The notes below the pieces were generated by a model, which made no database searches, was not told where the DNA came from, and worked only from the letters and a program-made list of their open reading frames with translations. Below, in pieces: positions 7,585-15,267 of a stretch of DNA of 64,000 nt. Within the stretch, counting starts at the first letter, position 1. Every line of letters begins with the position of its first letter. Both the position numbers and the translations under genes were made by a program. Source of the DNA: Akkermansiaceae bacterium (GTDB lineage: Bacteria > Verrucomicrobiota > Verrucomicrobiia > Verrucomicrobiales > Akkermansiaceae); assembly GCA_028822935.1 (NCBI GenBank), contig JAPKCM010000016.1, forward strand, positions 1-64,000. Reading direction: 5' to 3'.

Positions 7585-9885
7585 CTAAAAAACGAACTCG
7601 TCTTCCCCGAGAATTTGAACCTCGGCATCAAGCTCGATGCCACGTTCTTCTTTCGCCTTTGCCTTGATTTGATCAATGAGCTCCAGCACATCAGCGGCAG
7701 TCGCATTTCCTCGATTCACGATGAAATTCCCATGCTCGAGAGAAACTTCTGCTTTCCCTACAACCATCTCCTTCAACCCTAACTCATCGATGAGCTGGCC
7801 TGCGCCACAGATGTCTGGATTCTTAAAAATGCATCCGGCACTGGCCGCCTTGGGTTGAGTGGTATTCCGATGATGCCGCGACTCATCGAGTAAGCCCTGG
7901 ATATTCTCCGCACCCGCCGGTGCTCCCTTGAAAGTTGCGGCCAGTGCGTAATTCCGCCGAAGCTCAGGAACACTTCGATAGGAGGACTCAATTTCATCCA
8001 ACATCCGCGTGCGGATCTCACCATCTTCATCGAGAAAGGTCACATCTACCACTTGGTCAAAAGTCTCCACGCCCATTGCTCCGGCATTCATGCGGAGCCC
8101 TCCGCCCACGTTTCCGGGAATCCCTTCCATCCACTCAAAACCACCAATGCCATTCTCGCGAGCGACACTGGAGACCTTTTTAAAGCGAGCGCCTACGCCG
8201 GCCCGAATGGTATTCCCATCGGCAACAACTTCACTGAAGACCCCACCTTTCGGATGAATAACCGCACCGCGAATTCCGCCATCGCGGACTAAAAGATTCG
8301 ATCCTCGTCCCACCACACGCACCGGAATCCCGCGGGCCTTACAGTAGAGAACAGAACTCGAAAATGCCTCAAAGGTGCTCGGCTCAATCCAGAATTGCGC
8401 CGGCCCACCCACACGAATCGTGGTGTGCTTCGCCATCGGTTCATAAAGACGGATCGTCTCCACCCCCGACTCCGCCACGATCTCATCGAGCGTCTTGAGA
8501 TCTGCAATGAATTTGTTCCCCGCCTCGTGCACATTCCCCGCCCCCAAAGTCAGGAAAAGATCATCGTCTTGCAGCGCATTTCCCACCACGTGGTGCGCGG
8601 TCGCTAAATCAGGAAGATAAACCGCCTTCGTATCTCCATTTTCTTGAATCGCATCAACGATGGTTTGGCCGCTAATTCCCTCGATAGGATCTTCGCTGGC
8701 AGCATAAATATTCGTGACAAAAACGAGATCCGCAGCCTGCAGCGCCTTCCCAAAATTATCCGCCAGTTTCTGAGTTCGGCTATACCGGTGGGGCTGAAAA
8801 AGAATCACAACACGCTTGCAATCATAGGTGCGCGCGGTCTGCAAGGTCGCCGCCACTTCGGTAGGATGATGCCCGTAGTCATCCACGATACGACAACGCT
8901 TCGTGAGATACTTCGTTTCAAAACGACGCTTGGCTCCCGCAAAGGTGCCTAAAGCACGCGCGATCTTTTGAAAATCGACGCCACAGAGATGACCGATCGC
9001 AATCGCACCCAGAGCATTCAAAACATTGTGGCGACCCGCGATTCCCAGCTGAAGCCGACCAAAGTCCCGGCCCTTAAACTTCACCGTAAAGCTCGTTGTT
9101 CCAACCTGCTCGGAAATTTCCGTGGCCGTCCAATCAGCATCATTCCAGCCGTAGGAAATACTGCTTGCACGAGATCGACAAAGTCGCGTCGCTTCCTCGC
9201 ATTCCGAGCAATAAACGATCGAACCCGACGTTTGATCGAGCAGCGTATTGAAGACTTCCCGGATCTGATCAATGCCACGGGTGTAAAAATCAAGATGCTC
9301 TTCCTCGACATTAAGCACGATCGCATGCTTCGGATGATAAAGCGCGAGCGTGCCATCCGACTCATCACCTTCCGCCACGAGATACTCCCCTTCTTCATTC
9401 CACTCTGCGTTGCTTCCCAGCACTGGAATCTCCGCACCCACATAGTGGCAAGGATTGAGATCACCCTTTCTTAAAATATGCGCCACCATGGACGAGGCCG
9501 TCGTTTTTCCATGCGTCCCGGACACCACCACGCCCGCCTTGGTGTGGAGAATGGCAGCGAGACATTCCGCGCGCCTGAAGCAGACAATCTTATGAATGCG
9601 GGCTGCCGCTAGCGATGGGTTCGTTTCACGAATCGCAGACGAGTAGACGACCACTTCCGCATCGCGAACTGCCTCAGCCGAGTGAGGGGTGGAGAAATCG
9701 AGCCCTCGACCACGAAGACGTTCAGTCTCGCCCGATGTCACCCGGTCCGAACCGCTCACCCGATGCCCCATTTCCAAAAGGAGACGGGCCAAGCCACTCA
9801 TTCCCGAACCAGCAACACCGACTAAATGAATCCGCATCGGTGACTCCCGATCCAGCAAGCGCATACTAAATTCTGCGATCTTCAT
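7585..9885 (-). CDS. UDP-N-acetylmuramate--L-alanine ligase / UDP-N-acetylenolpyruvoylglucosamine reductase fusion (MurC-MurB)
   Basis: 766 residues carrying two complete peptidoglycan enzymes. Residues about 16-460 are MurC: the N-terminal loop HLVGVAGSGMSGLARLLLEM, the ATP loop SGTHGKTTASSM, and the DDYGHHPTEVAATL region. Residues about 480-766 are MurB: TIRVGGPAQFWIEPST and VVGRGSNLLVRDGGIRG bind FAD, EGIPGNVGGGLRMNAGAMG follows, the catalytic serine is in ASAGCIFKNPD, and EHGNFIVN is near the end. MurB makes UDP-MurNAc and MurC adds L-alanine, so the fusion joins consecutive steps. A MurB/MurC fusion has been characterised from Verrucomicrobium spinosum. The start at 9885 overlaps the murG stop as ATGA. 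MRIHLVG, 16 codons in, is an alternative start. Confidence 0.96.
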   Translation of the reverse strand: MKIAEFSMRLLDRESPMRIHLVGVAGSGMSGLARLLLEMGHRVSGSDRVTSGETERLRGRGLDFSTPHSAEAVRDAEVVVYSSAIRETNPSLAAARIHKIVCFRRAECLAAILHTKAGVVVSGTHGKTTASSMVAHILRKGDLNPCHYVGAEIPVLGSNAEWNEEGEYLVAEGDESDGTLALYHPKHAIVLNVEEEHLDFYTRGIDQIREVFNTLLDQTSGSIVYCSECEEATRLCRSRASSISYGWNDADWTATEISEQVGTTSFTVKFKGRDFGRLQLGIAGRHNVLNALGAIAIGHLCGVDFQKIARALGTFAGAKRRFETKYLTKRCRIVDDYGHHPTEVAATLQTARTYDCKRVVILFQPHRYSRTQKLADNFGKALQAADLVFVTNIYAASEDPIEGISGQTIVDAIQENGDTKAVYLPDLATAHHVVGNALQDDDLFLTLGAGNVHEAGNKFIADLKTLDEIVAESGVETIRLYEPMAKHTTIRVGGPAQFWIEPSTFEAFSSSVLYCKARGIPVRVVGRGSNLLVRDGGIRGAVIHPKGGVFSEVVADGNTIRAGVGARFKKVSSVARENGIGGFEWMEGIPGNVGGGLRMNAGAMGVETFDQVVDVTFLDEDGEIRTRMLDEIESSYRSVPELRRNYALAATFKGAPAGAENIQGLLDESRHHRNTTQPKAASAGCIFKNPDICGAGQLIDELGLKEMVVGKAEVSLEHGNFIVNRGNATAADVLELIDQIKAKAKEERGIELDAEVQILGEDEFVF

Positions 9886-10952
9886 CCTTCGATCACGTTT
9901 GCGATTTGCGAAGCAGCATCGAGCACGGCAAGCCCTTCCATCGCCTCTTTCATCTTAGAAATAATTTCGTCATTCAAGCTTTCGAGCATCCCCATAATCT
10001 CAGCAGCAGCAAGCTCGCTTTGCTGCTTCAGCACCGCCGCACCCGCCTCTTCATAGACAAGCGCATTGGCCGTTTGGTGATCATCAGCAGCATGTGGAAA
10101 AGGCACCAGGAGAGCCGGAAGACTAGCCCTGGTCAGCTCGGTGAGCGAAGAAGCACCCGAACGCGCCACACAAAAATCAGAAGCGGCATAAGCGGCCGCC
10201 ATTTGGTCACAAAATGCCAAAACCTTGTATCCCGCTCGGTCCCCCACTTGATTATTCAGGCGATCAAAATCACCCTGCCCCGCAAGATGCAGAACCTGCC
10301 AATCGCTGTTCACCGAGCCTTCCGCAACGAGCTCATTCAACTTAGAGGCTCCCTGGCTTCCCCCCATCACCAAAAGAGTACGCTTCGCTGAATCGAGCCC
10401 AAACACCGCACACCCTTCCTCTCTTGAAGGAAGATTCTCCAGCTCATCCCGAACCGGAGTTCCCGTCACCACCACTTCCGCCTTCGGAAAATAGGAGGAC
10501 GCCTCCTTGAGTCCCAAAAGAACCTTGGTGCATCGACGAGCCGTAAGGCGATTCGAGCGGCCCGGAATGGCGTTGGAGTCGTGGACATAGGTCCGCAGTC
10601 CCTTCTTTGCCCCGGAAAACACCGGAGGAAACGAGGTGAAGCCCCCCATGCCCAAAACCACGTCCGCCTTTTCGCGCTCCACGATCCGCCCACAGCGCTT
10701 GATCGTCTTCCAGAGACGCAGCAAAAAAGGGACCATTTTTGGCGAGAGCGTCGGAGGCTTGGCAATCGCCTTCACTGTCTCAAAGCGAAGTTCGGTGTAT
10801 TTTTCTGAAGCTCGGGCGTCGACCTTCTTTTCGGAGATCAGGAGGAGAACCTCGTGGCCCCGGGATTTAAGTTCCTGGGCCACGGCGATCCCAGGAAAGA
10901 GATGGCCGCCGGTTCCTCCACAGGCGATAATAACATTCAATGATTTGGACAC
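9882..10952 (-). CDS. murG: UDP-N-acetylglucosamine--N-acetylmuramyl-(pentapeptide) pyrophosphoryl-undecaprenol N-acetylglucosamine transferase
   Basis: 356 residues, normal for MurG. The N-terminal acceptor-domain loop is IIACGGTGGHLFPGIAVA. GMGGFTSFPPVFSGAK, the acceptor-loop HDSNAIPGRSNRL (an unusual form of the HEQN motif), and VMGGSQGASKLNEL of the nucleotide domain follow. ARSGASSLTELTRASLPALLVPFPHAADDHQTANA is the UDP-GlcNAc site. It converts lipid I to lipid II at the inner face of the membrane. It is the first gene of a two-gene minus-strand unit with murC/murB and is divergent from rpsB. This is a remnant of the dcw cell-division and wall cluster, without ftsW or ddl beside it in the window. 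Confidence 0.96.
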   Translation of the reverse strand: MSKSLNVIIACGGTGGHLFPGIAVAQELKSRGHEVLLLISEKKVDARASEKYTELRFETVKAIAKPPTLSPKMVPFLLRLWKTIKRCGRIVEREKADVVLGMGGFTSFPPVFSGAKKGLRTYVHDSNAIPGRSNRLTARRCTKVLLGLKEASSYFPKAEVVVTGTPVRDELENLPSREEGCAVFGLDSAKRTLLVMGGSQGASKLNELVAEGSVNSDWQVLHLAGQGDFDRLNNQVGDRAGYKVLAFCDQMAAAYAASDFCVARSGASSLTELTRASLPALLVPFPHAADDHQTANALVYEEAGAAVLKQQSELAAAEIMGMLESLNDEIISKMKEAMEGLAVLDAASQIANVIEG

Positions 10953-11032
10953 AGCGGTATTTTAGGGTAGCTCTCTTGGAAGAAAGTGATCCCTCCCTCA
11001 CGAAAGATTCATTTTTCCACCTTCCTAAGGAT

Positions 11033-11067
11033 TTTAGCAAGTGTTTGCATCCTGAACCTTTGCTAAA
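11033..11067. promoter_or_regulatory. inverted repeat in the murG-rpsB divergent spacer
   Basis: TTTAGCAA at 11033-11040 and TTGCTAAA at 11060-11067 are perfect 8-base inverted arms, 19 bases apart. They sit in the 290-base spacer that must carry the murG and rpsB promoters. The spacing would suit a dimeric regulator or a weak hairpin. I could not assign convincing -35 and -10 boxes, and chance is possible in this AT-richer spacer. Confidence 0.3.
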
Positions 11068-11210
11068 TTTCCACCTCAAAGTCCTCACAGACCACGAAAT
11101 CCCTTGCCATTCCGGTCTTTTCTCCGTAACACGCGCCCCCCTTCTCTCAGCCGCTTTACAAACAACGAAGAACCAGGAAGGACCACAGCGGCAGTTTCTC
11201 AACCACAGCG

Positions 11211-11230
11211 CCTACGTGCTTTAACGTAGG
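11211..11230 (+). promoter_or_regulatory. leader hairpin directly upstream of rpsB
   Basis: CCTACGT-gcttta-ACGTAGG forms a perfect 7-bp stem ending 12 bases before the rpsB ATG, so it would occlude or position the ribosome-binding region. S2 is known to repress its own mRNA through a structured leader in several bacteria. That this hairpin is such a site is inference from its position only. Confidence 0.45.
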
Positions 11231-11242
11231 ACCAAATACAAA

Positions 11243-11926
11243 ATGATTAACGAACTCGTTAAAGAAATGGTCGAGGCTGGTGTCCACTACGGTCACCAGA
11301 CCAAGAAATGGAATCCCAAGATGAAGCCTTACCTGATGAAGAATAAGGGCGGCATCTACATCATCGACCTCGAAAAGACGGTCCAGTGCCTCGATAAGGC
11401 CACTGACTTCCTCTCCGGACTCTCCTCCAGGGGCAAAAAAATCCTCTTTGTAGGATGCAAGCGCCAAGCCCAGGACGCCGTCCGTGAAGCTGCTGAAGCT
11501 ACCGGTCAACTCTACGTCAACCACCGCTGGCTCGGTGGCACCATGACCAATCTCGCAACCATCCGCAAGTCGGTCGCTCGCATGAAGTATCTCGAGGACA
11601 TCGAGCGTGCTCCTGAATACAAGCTCATGTCCAAAAAGGAACTCTCCGCGCTGAACCGCGAGAAGGAGAAGCTCCGCCGCAACCTCCACGGAGTGCGGAA
11701 CATGGAAGACAAACCAGACGCCCTCGTCGTCGTCGACGTTGCCAAGGAATCCATCGCCGTTGCCGAAGCAAAACGCCTCGACATCCCCGTCGTCGGAATC
11801 GTTGATACCAACGGAGATCCTAGCAAAATCAAGTTCCCCATCCCTGGAAACGACGACGCCATGCGCTCGATCCGTATCCTTCTCCAGCACCTTGTCGATG
11901 GCATCGTTGGCGGAGCTAAGAAGTAG
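11243..11926 (+). CDS. rpsB: 30S ribosomal protein S2
   Basis: 227 residues, slightly short of the 240-250 usual for S2 (the acidic C-terminal tail is missing). Signatures: LVKEMVEAGVHYGHQTKKWNPKM, IYIIDLEKTVQCLDKA, FVGCKRQAQDAV, VNHRWLGGTMTNL, and DIPVVGIVDTNGDPSKIKFPIPGNDDAMRSI. It sits at the platform-body junction of the 30S subunit and is needed for S1 binding. It is followed 26 bases later by tsf in the near-universal rpsB-tsf pair, and a strong terminator after tsf ends the unit. Confidence 0.97.
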   Translation: MINELVKEMVEAGVHYGHQTKKWNPKMKPYLMKNKGGIYIIDLEKTVQCLDKATDFLSGLSSRGKKILFVGCKRQAQDAVREAAEATGQLYVNHRWLGGTMTNLATIRKSVARMKYLEDIERAPEYKLMSKKELSALNREKEKLRRNLHGVRNMEDKPDALVVVDVAKESIAVAEAKRLDIPVVGIVDTNGDPSKIKFPIPGNDDAMRSIRILLQHLVDGIVGGAKK

Positions 11927-11952
11927 AACAAAACGCTCAACTCAAACGACTT

Positions 11953-12819
11953 ATGATTACCGCATCACTCGTTAAAGAACTCCGTCAATCCACCGGCGTG
12001 GGAATGATGGAGTGCAAGAACGCCCTCAAGGAAACCGAAGGTGATATCGAAGCAGCCGTAAAACTCCTCCGTGAGCGAGGAAAAGCCAAGGCTGTTAAGA
12101 AGGCTGATCGTGAAGCAAAGGAAGGTGTCGTCGCCGCTCAACTCGATGAAACCGGCAAGACCGGCACTCTCATCGAGCTCAACTGCGAAACCGACTTCGT
12201 CGCTAAAAACGACAACTTCCAGGCCTTCGTCGCTGATATCCTCAACGCCATCTCCACTGCTGGCGCTGATAGCTCTGCCGCTGCACTCGCCCTTCCAAAA
12301 GGCGACGAAACGCTCGACGAGTTCATCAAAACCAAGGTTCTTGAAATGGGGGAAAACCTCCAACTTCGTCGCGTGACCCGTTTTGAGGTTGCCGGTGAAG
12401 GTGCCGTCGCTTCCTACATCCACCTCGGTGGTAAAGTGGGCGTCCTCATCGAAGTCGGCGCTGAAAAGGCCGAGTCGACTCAGACCGACAGCTTCCGCAA
12501 CCTCGTGAAAGACCTGACTCTTCACATCGCTGCTTCCGCACCTGCCGGACTCAGCCGTGATGACATCACTGCCGACCTCATTGAGTCCGAGAAGGACATC
12601 TACCGCAAGCAGATGGAAGGTCAGAACAAGCCAGCCGACATCATCGAGAGAATCATCGAAGGCAAGATTGGCAAGTTCTACTCCGAACGCTGCCTCCTTG
12701 AGCAAGGCTTCATCAAGGACCCTGATACCACCATCAAGGCGCTCCTCGAAACCAACTCTAAGGAACTCGGCGACACTCTGACGATCCGTCAGTTCGTCCG
12801 TTACGGACTCGGCGAGTAA
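11953..12819 (+). CDS. tsf: elongation factor Ts
   Basis: 288 residues, normal length. The N-terminal UBA-like module reads LVKELRQSTGVGMMECKNALKE, with DIEAAVKLLRERGKAKA. The core motif LNCETDFVAKNDNFQAFV, which holds the TDFV residues that open the EF-Tu nucleotide pocket, is intact. A second subdomain follows (ASYIHLGGKVGVLIEV; LHIAASAPAGLSRDDI), ending with EQGFIKDPDTTIKALLE. It is the guanine nucleotide exchange factor for EF-Tu. It is the last gene before the terminator at 12839. Confidence 0.97.
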   Translation: MITASLVKELRQSTGVGMMECKNALKETEGDIEAAVKLLRERGKAKAVKKADREAKEGVVAAQLDETGKTGTLIELNCETDFVAKNDNFQAFVADILNAISTAGADSSAAALALPKGDETLDEFIKTKVLEMGENLQLRRVTRFEVAGEGAVASYIHLGGKVGVLIEVGAEKAESTQTDSFRNLVKDLTLHIAASAPAGLSRDDITADLIESEKDIYRKQMEGQNKPADIIERIIEGKIGKFYSERCLLEQGFIKDPDTTIKALLETNSKELGDTLTIRQFVRYGLGE

Positions 12820-12838
12820 ACCTCACGGTAACAATCTT

Positions 12839-12875
12839 CAAACGGCCACTCTGGAAACAGGGTGGCCGTTTTTTC
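12839..12875 (+). terminator. Rho-independent terminator of rpsB-tsf
   Basis: AACGGCCAC (12841-12849) pairs perfectly with GTGGCCGTT (12862-12870), with partial extension into the loop, and is followed by TTTTTC. It starts 20 bases after the tsf stop and is oriented for the plus strand. Confidence 0.93.
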
Positions 12876-12954
12876 TTCGACAGAAGACCCAAGCGATCAA
12901 TCTTGTGGACGACGCTGATGCAAACCTGCTCATTATTGTGCCCAATCCTTAAAT

Positions 12955-13368
12955 ATGAGAAACCATTTAGAATCCATTTCCTAGCGTTCAGTATCCTCAC
13001 TGTTACTTTCAGTATTGCTTCCGAAGGCCCCACCGTGAGTGGGAAGGAAAATATTGATGCGGCGCTCCGATATACGAAAAAAACATCAACGAACTCCCTA
13101 AAAAAATTTAACGGAGGAAGATTTTTGGGAACTTGCTGGTCTCGCTGGCGAAGGATTTTTCAACTATGAGCCACCTTTCACAGCAGAACAGACCCAGAGT
13201 ATTGAAGAAATAAAAACGTGTTACCGGGAGAATATCATAACTTTGGATGGCCATGCCCGCGCTGTTAGCAATAAAATCCGCGAGCAGCAGAGAAATCTTC
13301 CTCAAATCGCGACTGGCCAGAGCAAGCGAGTGAACGCTCTTAATTTCCCCTCAGCCCCATCCGAATAA
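12955..13368 (+). pseudogene. frameshifted gene for a small secreted protein
   Basis: No single frame spans this stretch, but three consecutive frames join into one sensible protein of about 138 residues. It would begin MRNHFRIHFLAFSILTVTF, a signal peptide, then ASEGPTVSGKENIDAALRY, then NINELPKK, then NLTEEDFWELAGLAGEGFFN through to SKRVNALNFPSAPSE and a TAA at 13366. Each join needs one added base in a homopolymer: T3 near 12967, A7 at 13077-13083, and A7 at 13100-13106. The last part is a clean 89-codon open frame without a start codon. It overlaps the 3' end of ruvA by 29 bases. The family is unknown. It may be a decayed gene, or an intact gene with under-called homopolymers. Confidence 0.5.
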
Positions 13369-13924
13369 TATCGCCACTGTCGGCCGCGGGATTCTCCTTG
13401 AGGACCTTGTCGACAGACTTGCGCGCGTCCGCCTGCTTAAAGCCGAGGGCCATAAGGCCCATCTCGGCATCTCTGGCGGCATCGCTCCGGTCCGGATTCT
13501 GCTCCCAAGTCTGCGCTACCCCGACCTTGTCCTTTAATTCCAGGATCACCCGCTCGGCCGTCTTCTTACCAATCCCCTTCACTTTGGACATCGCCGTGGC
13601 GTCACCACTCACCACCACCTGCTTAAAATGCTCCACCGGCATCCCGCTCAGCACTGCCATCGCGATGGCAGGACCGATCCCACTCACCCGATCAATCAGC
13701 AAAAGGAAAACATCCCGCTCCTCATCACTGACAAATCCATATAATGTCAGCGAGTTTTCTCTGATATGCTGATAAGTTCGCAAGTCGATCAAAGAGCCTT
13801 CAACGGGATTTAATTTGTCATAAGATGACATGGGAATCAGCACTTGGTAACCGACACCACCGCATCCGACGACAACACGACCAGGCAATGCCTCCCAAAC
13901 TTCACCTTTTAGACGAGTAATCAT
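13340..13924 (-). CDS. ruvA: Holliday junction branch migration protein RuvA
   Basis: 194 residues from ATG 13924. The ORF extends 12 codons further, but MITRLKGEVWEALPGRVVVGCGGVGYQV is the canonical RuvA N-terminal OB fold. The two helix-hairpin-helix motifs appear as LLLIDRVSGIGPAIAMAVLSG and VKGIGKKTAERVILELKDKV. The C-terminal domain that contacts RuvB ends with EMGLMALGFKQADARKSV. RuvA forms the tetramer that holds the four-way junction while RuvB pumps DNA. ruvB and ruvC are not adjacent in this window. It is divergent from the gene at 14105 across an AT-rich 180-base spacer. Confidence 0.96.
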   Translation of the reverse strand: MITRLKGEVWEALPGRVVVGCGGVGYQVLIPMSSYDKLNPVEGSLIDLRTYQHIRENSLTLYGFVSDEERDVFLLLIDRVSGIGPAIAMAVLSGMPVEHFKQVVVSGDATAMSKVKGIGKKTAERVILELKDKVGVAQTWEQNPDRSDAARDAEMGLMALGFKQADARKSVDKVLKENPAADSGDIIRMGLRGN

Positions 13925-14104
13925 TCCAAGAAAATTAATAAGATCCGCTCCATCCCTCAAGACTCTTTACCTTTAAAGAAAGGGAAATTAGCCGGAGTCC
14001 TTTAGATTTCCTTAATTTAAATATTGCAAGATTTAAAAAAAATCGCTTTTCTGTGAGATTTTTCGGTCGCTTTTATTGCATTTTTCTGCTATTCTCACCT
14101 CGTT

Positions 14105-14410
14105 ATGGCAACTACAAAAAGAACGCGTTTCTCTCGTCGGCTTCCTGATCACGTCACGGATGAGATTGTCAACGTGCTCGGCGGAAATGATAAACTCTTT
14201 GGATTCAACGAGCTCTTCGAAGACGTCTATGAGCGCCTCAAGACCCGAAATGCTGTAAGCGGTGGGGAAGAAATGCTTCGACTTCGCGCTTACGAAAAGC
14301 TTCAAAATCTTGTGACTCGCGGACTCGTCGAAAAGGACGGTAAAGAGTATCGCGGCCTTGCGCGTATTGAGGAAGCTCACAGCGACAACATCGCAAAACA
14401 AGAGGCCTAA
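14105..14410 (+). CDS. small conserved protein, possibly winged-helix-like
   Basis: 101 residues, rich in charged residues, with no signal peptide or membrane segment. Residues about 45-95 (AVSGGEEMLRLRAYEKLQNLVTRGLV then KDGKEYRGLARI) read as two helices plus a short hairpin, the layout of a winged helix (inference). The basic N-terminus (ATTKRTRFSRRLP) could touch nucleic acid. Codon use matches its neighbours, and the gene has its own AT-rich upstream region and a strong downstream terminator. It therefore looks like an independently expressed monocistronic gene. No family is assigned. Confidence 0.72.
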   Translation: MATTKRTRFSRRLPDHVTDEIVNVLGGNDKLFGFNELFEDVYERLKTRNAVSGGEEMLRLRAYEKLQNLVTRGLVEKDGKEYRGLARIEEAHSDNIAKQEA

Positions 14411-14468
14411 GCTCCTCGTTTGGCGAAAATCGCTCAAAAAAGAGTTGGTGATACCAACGATGAACTTT

Positions 14469-14507
14469 TAATTGCCTGCGTCACCCCGACGCAGGCAATT
14501 TTCTTTA
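14469..14507 (+). terminator. Rho-independent terminator
   Basis: AATTGCCTGCGTC and GACGCAGGCAATT form a perfect 13-bp stem with a 5-base loop, followed by TTCTTT. It lies about 60 bases downstream of the gene at 14105 and separates it from nuoA. The stem is symmetric, but only the plus strand carries a T-rich tail. Confidence 0.9.
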
Positions 14508-14565
14508 CAGAGCTGGGCGTTCTGGCAAATTTTTTCCCTGTCCCGGATTATCAATCCTCTTTCTC

Positions 14566-14937
14566 ATGCTTTCCGATTATCTCCCCGTCATCTTCCAGGC
14601 CTTCGTCGCGATTGGCTTTGCCGCTATCGCTCTCGGACTCAGTGTTCTCCTTGGAAAAAAGGGACGTGATTCGAAAATGAAGAACACCCCCTACGAGTGT
14701 GGCATGCTTCCGATCGGGGACGGCGCCCCCCGCTTCAGCGTGAAATTCTACGTCATTGCGATGCTTTTCGTCATTTTCGATATCGAAGTCGTCTTCTCCT
14801 ACCCTTGGGCACTCGCCTTCAAGGACTCAATTAAAGAGAGCTCGATGATTCTCTGGAGCTTCGCTAGCTTTGCTGGGATTCTTGCAGTCGCTTACGTCTA
14901 CGCTCTCAAAAAGGGCGCGTTCGACTGGAAGTCCTAA
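14566..14937 (+). CDS. nuoA: NADH-quinone oxidoreductase subunit A
   Basis: 123 residues with three membrane helices (VIFQAFVAIGFAAIALGLSVLL; VIAMLFVIFDIEVVFSYPWAL; MILWSFASFAGILAVAYVYAL). The signature loop NTPYECGMLPIGDGAPRFSVKFYVIAM and the conserved FDIE are present. NuoA is a small membrane-arm subunit of complex I near the quinone site. Normally it opens a 13-14 gene nuo operon with nuoB overlapping or adjacent. Here it is followed by a Dabb protein and then by genes on the opposite strand, so the rest of the complex must be encoded elsewhere. Confidence 0.95.
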   Translation: MLSDYLPVIFQAFVAIGFAAIALGLSVLLGKKGRDSKMKNTPYECGMLPIGDGAPRFSVKFYVIAMLFVIFDIEVVFSYPWALAFKDSIKESSMILWSFASFAGILAVAYVYALKKGAFDWKS

Positions 14938-14949
14938 TTGAATTCACAA

Positions 14950-15267
14950 ATGATCGACCACCTTCTTTTCTACAAGTTAAAGCCTAAGGTCGATGAGGCA
15001 AAGCTAGAGGACATGATCCGGATGTCCCGGAGTCTTCTGCTCAAGGTTCCTGTCGTGCTGAGCGTGCGCTCCGGTCGCACCATCGATCCAAACTCAGACT
15101 GGCCATTCTACATCCTCCTGGAGTTTGAGTCCCTCGACAAAAAACGCATTTTCGAAGAAGACCCGAATTACCTCAAATTCTTGAAAGTGATCATTGATCC
15201 CAACACGGACAGAAGGCACTCCGCTGACTACGAAACGGATCCCTCCAAGGATCTCAAGTATTCCTAG
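14950..15267 (+). CDS. Dabb (stress-responsive A/B barrel) domain protein
   Basis: 105 residues from ATG 14950. A TTG at 14938 abutting the nuoA stop is a possible earlier start. The opening IDHLLFYKLKPKVDEAKLEDMI matches the H-x-V/L-x-F-K-x-x start of Dabb domains. LLLKVPVVLSVRSGRTIDPNSDWPFYILLEFESLDKKRIFEEDPNY follows the usual barrel order (strand, G, D, strand, ends with p-x-H-x-x). Such proteins are small ferredoxin-like dimers with varied or unknown substrates. It lies 12 bases after nuoA on the same strand, so they are probably cotranscribed. A link to complex I is not established. Confidence 0.82.
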   Translation: MIDHLLFYKLKPKVDEAKLEDMIRMSRSLLLKVPVVLSVRSGRTIDPNSDWPFYILLEFESLDKKRIFEEDPNYLKFLKVIIDPNTDRRHSADYETDPSKDLKYS

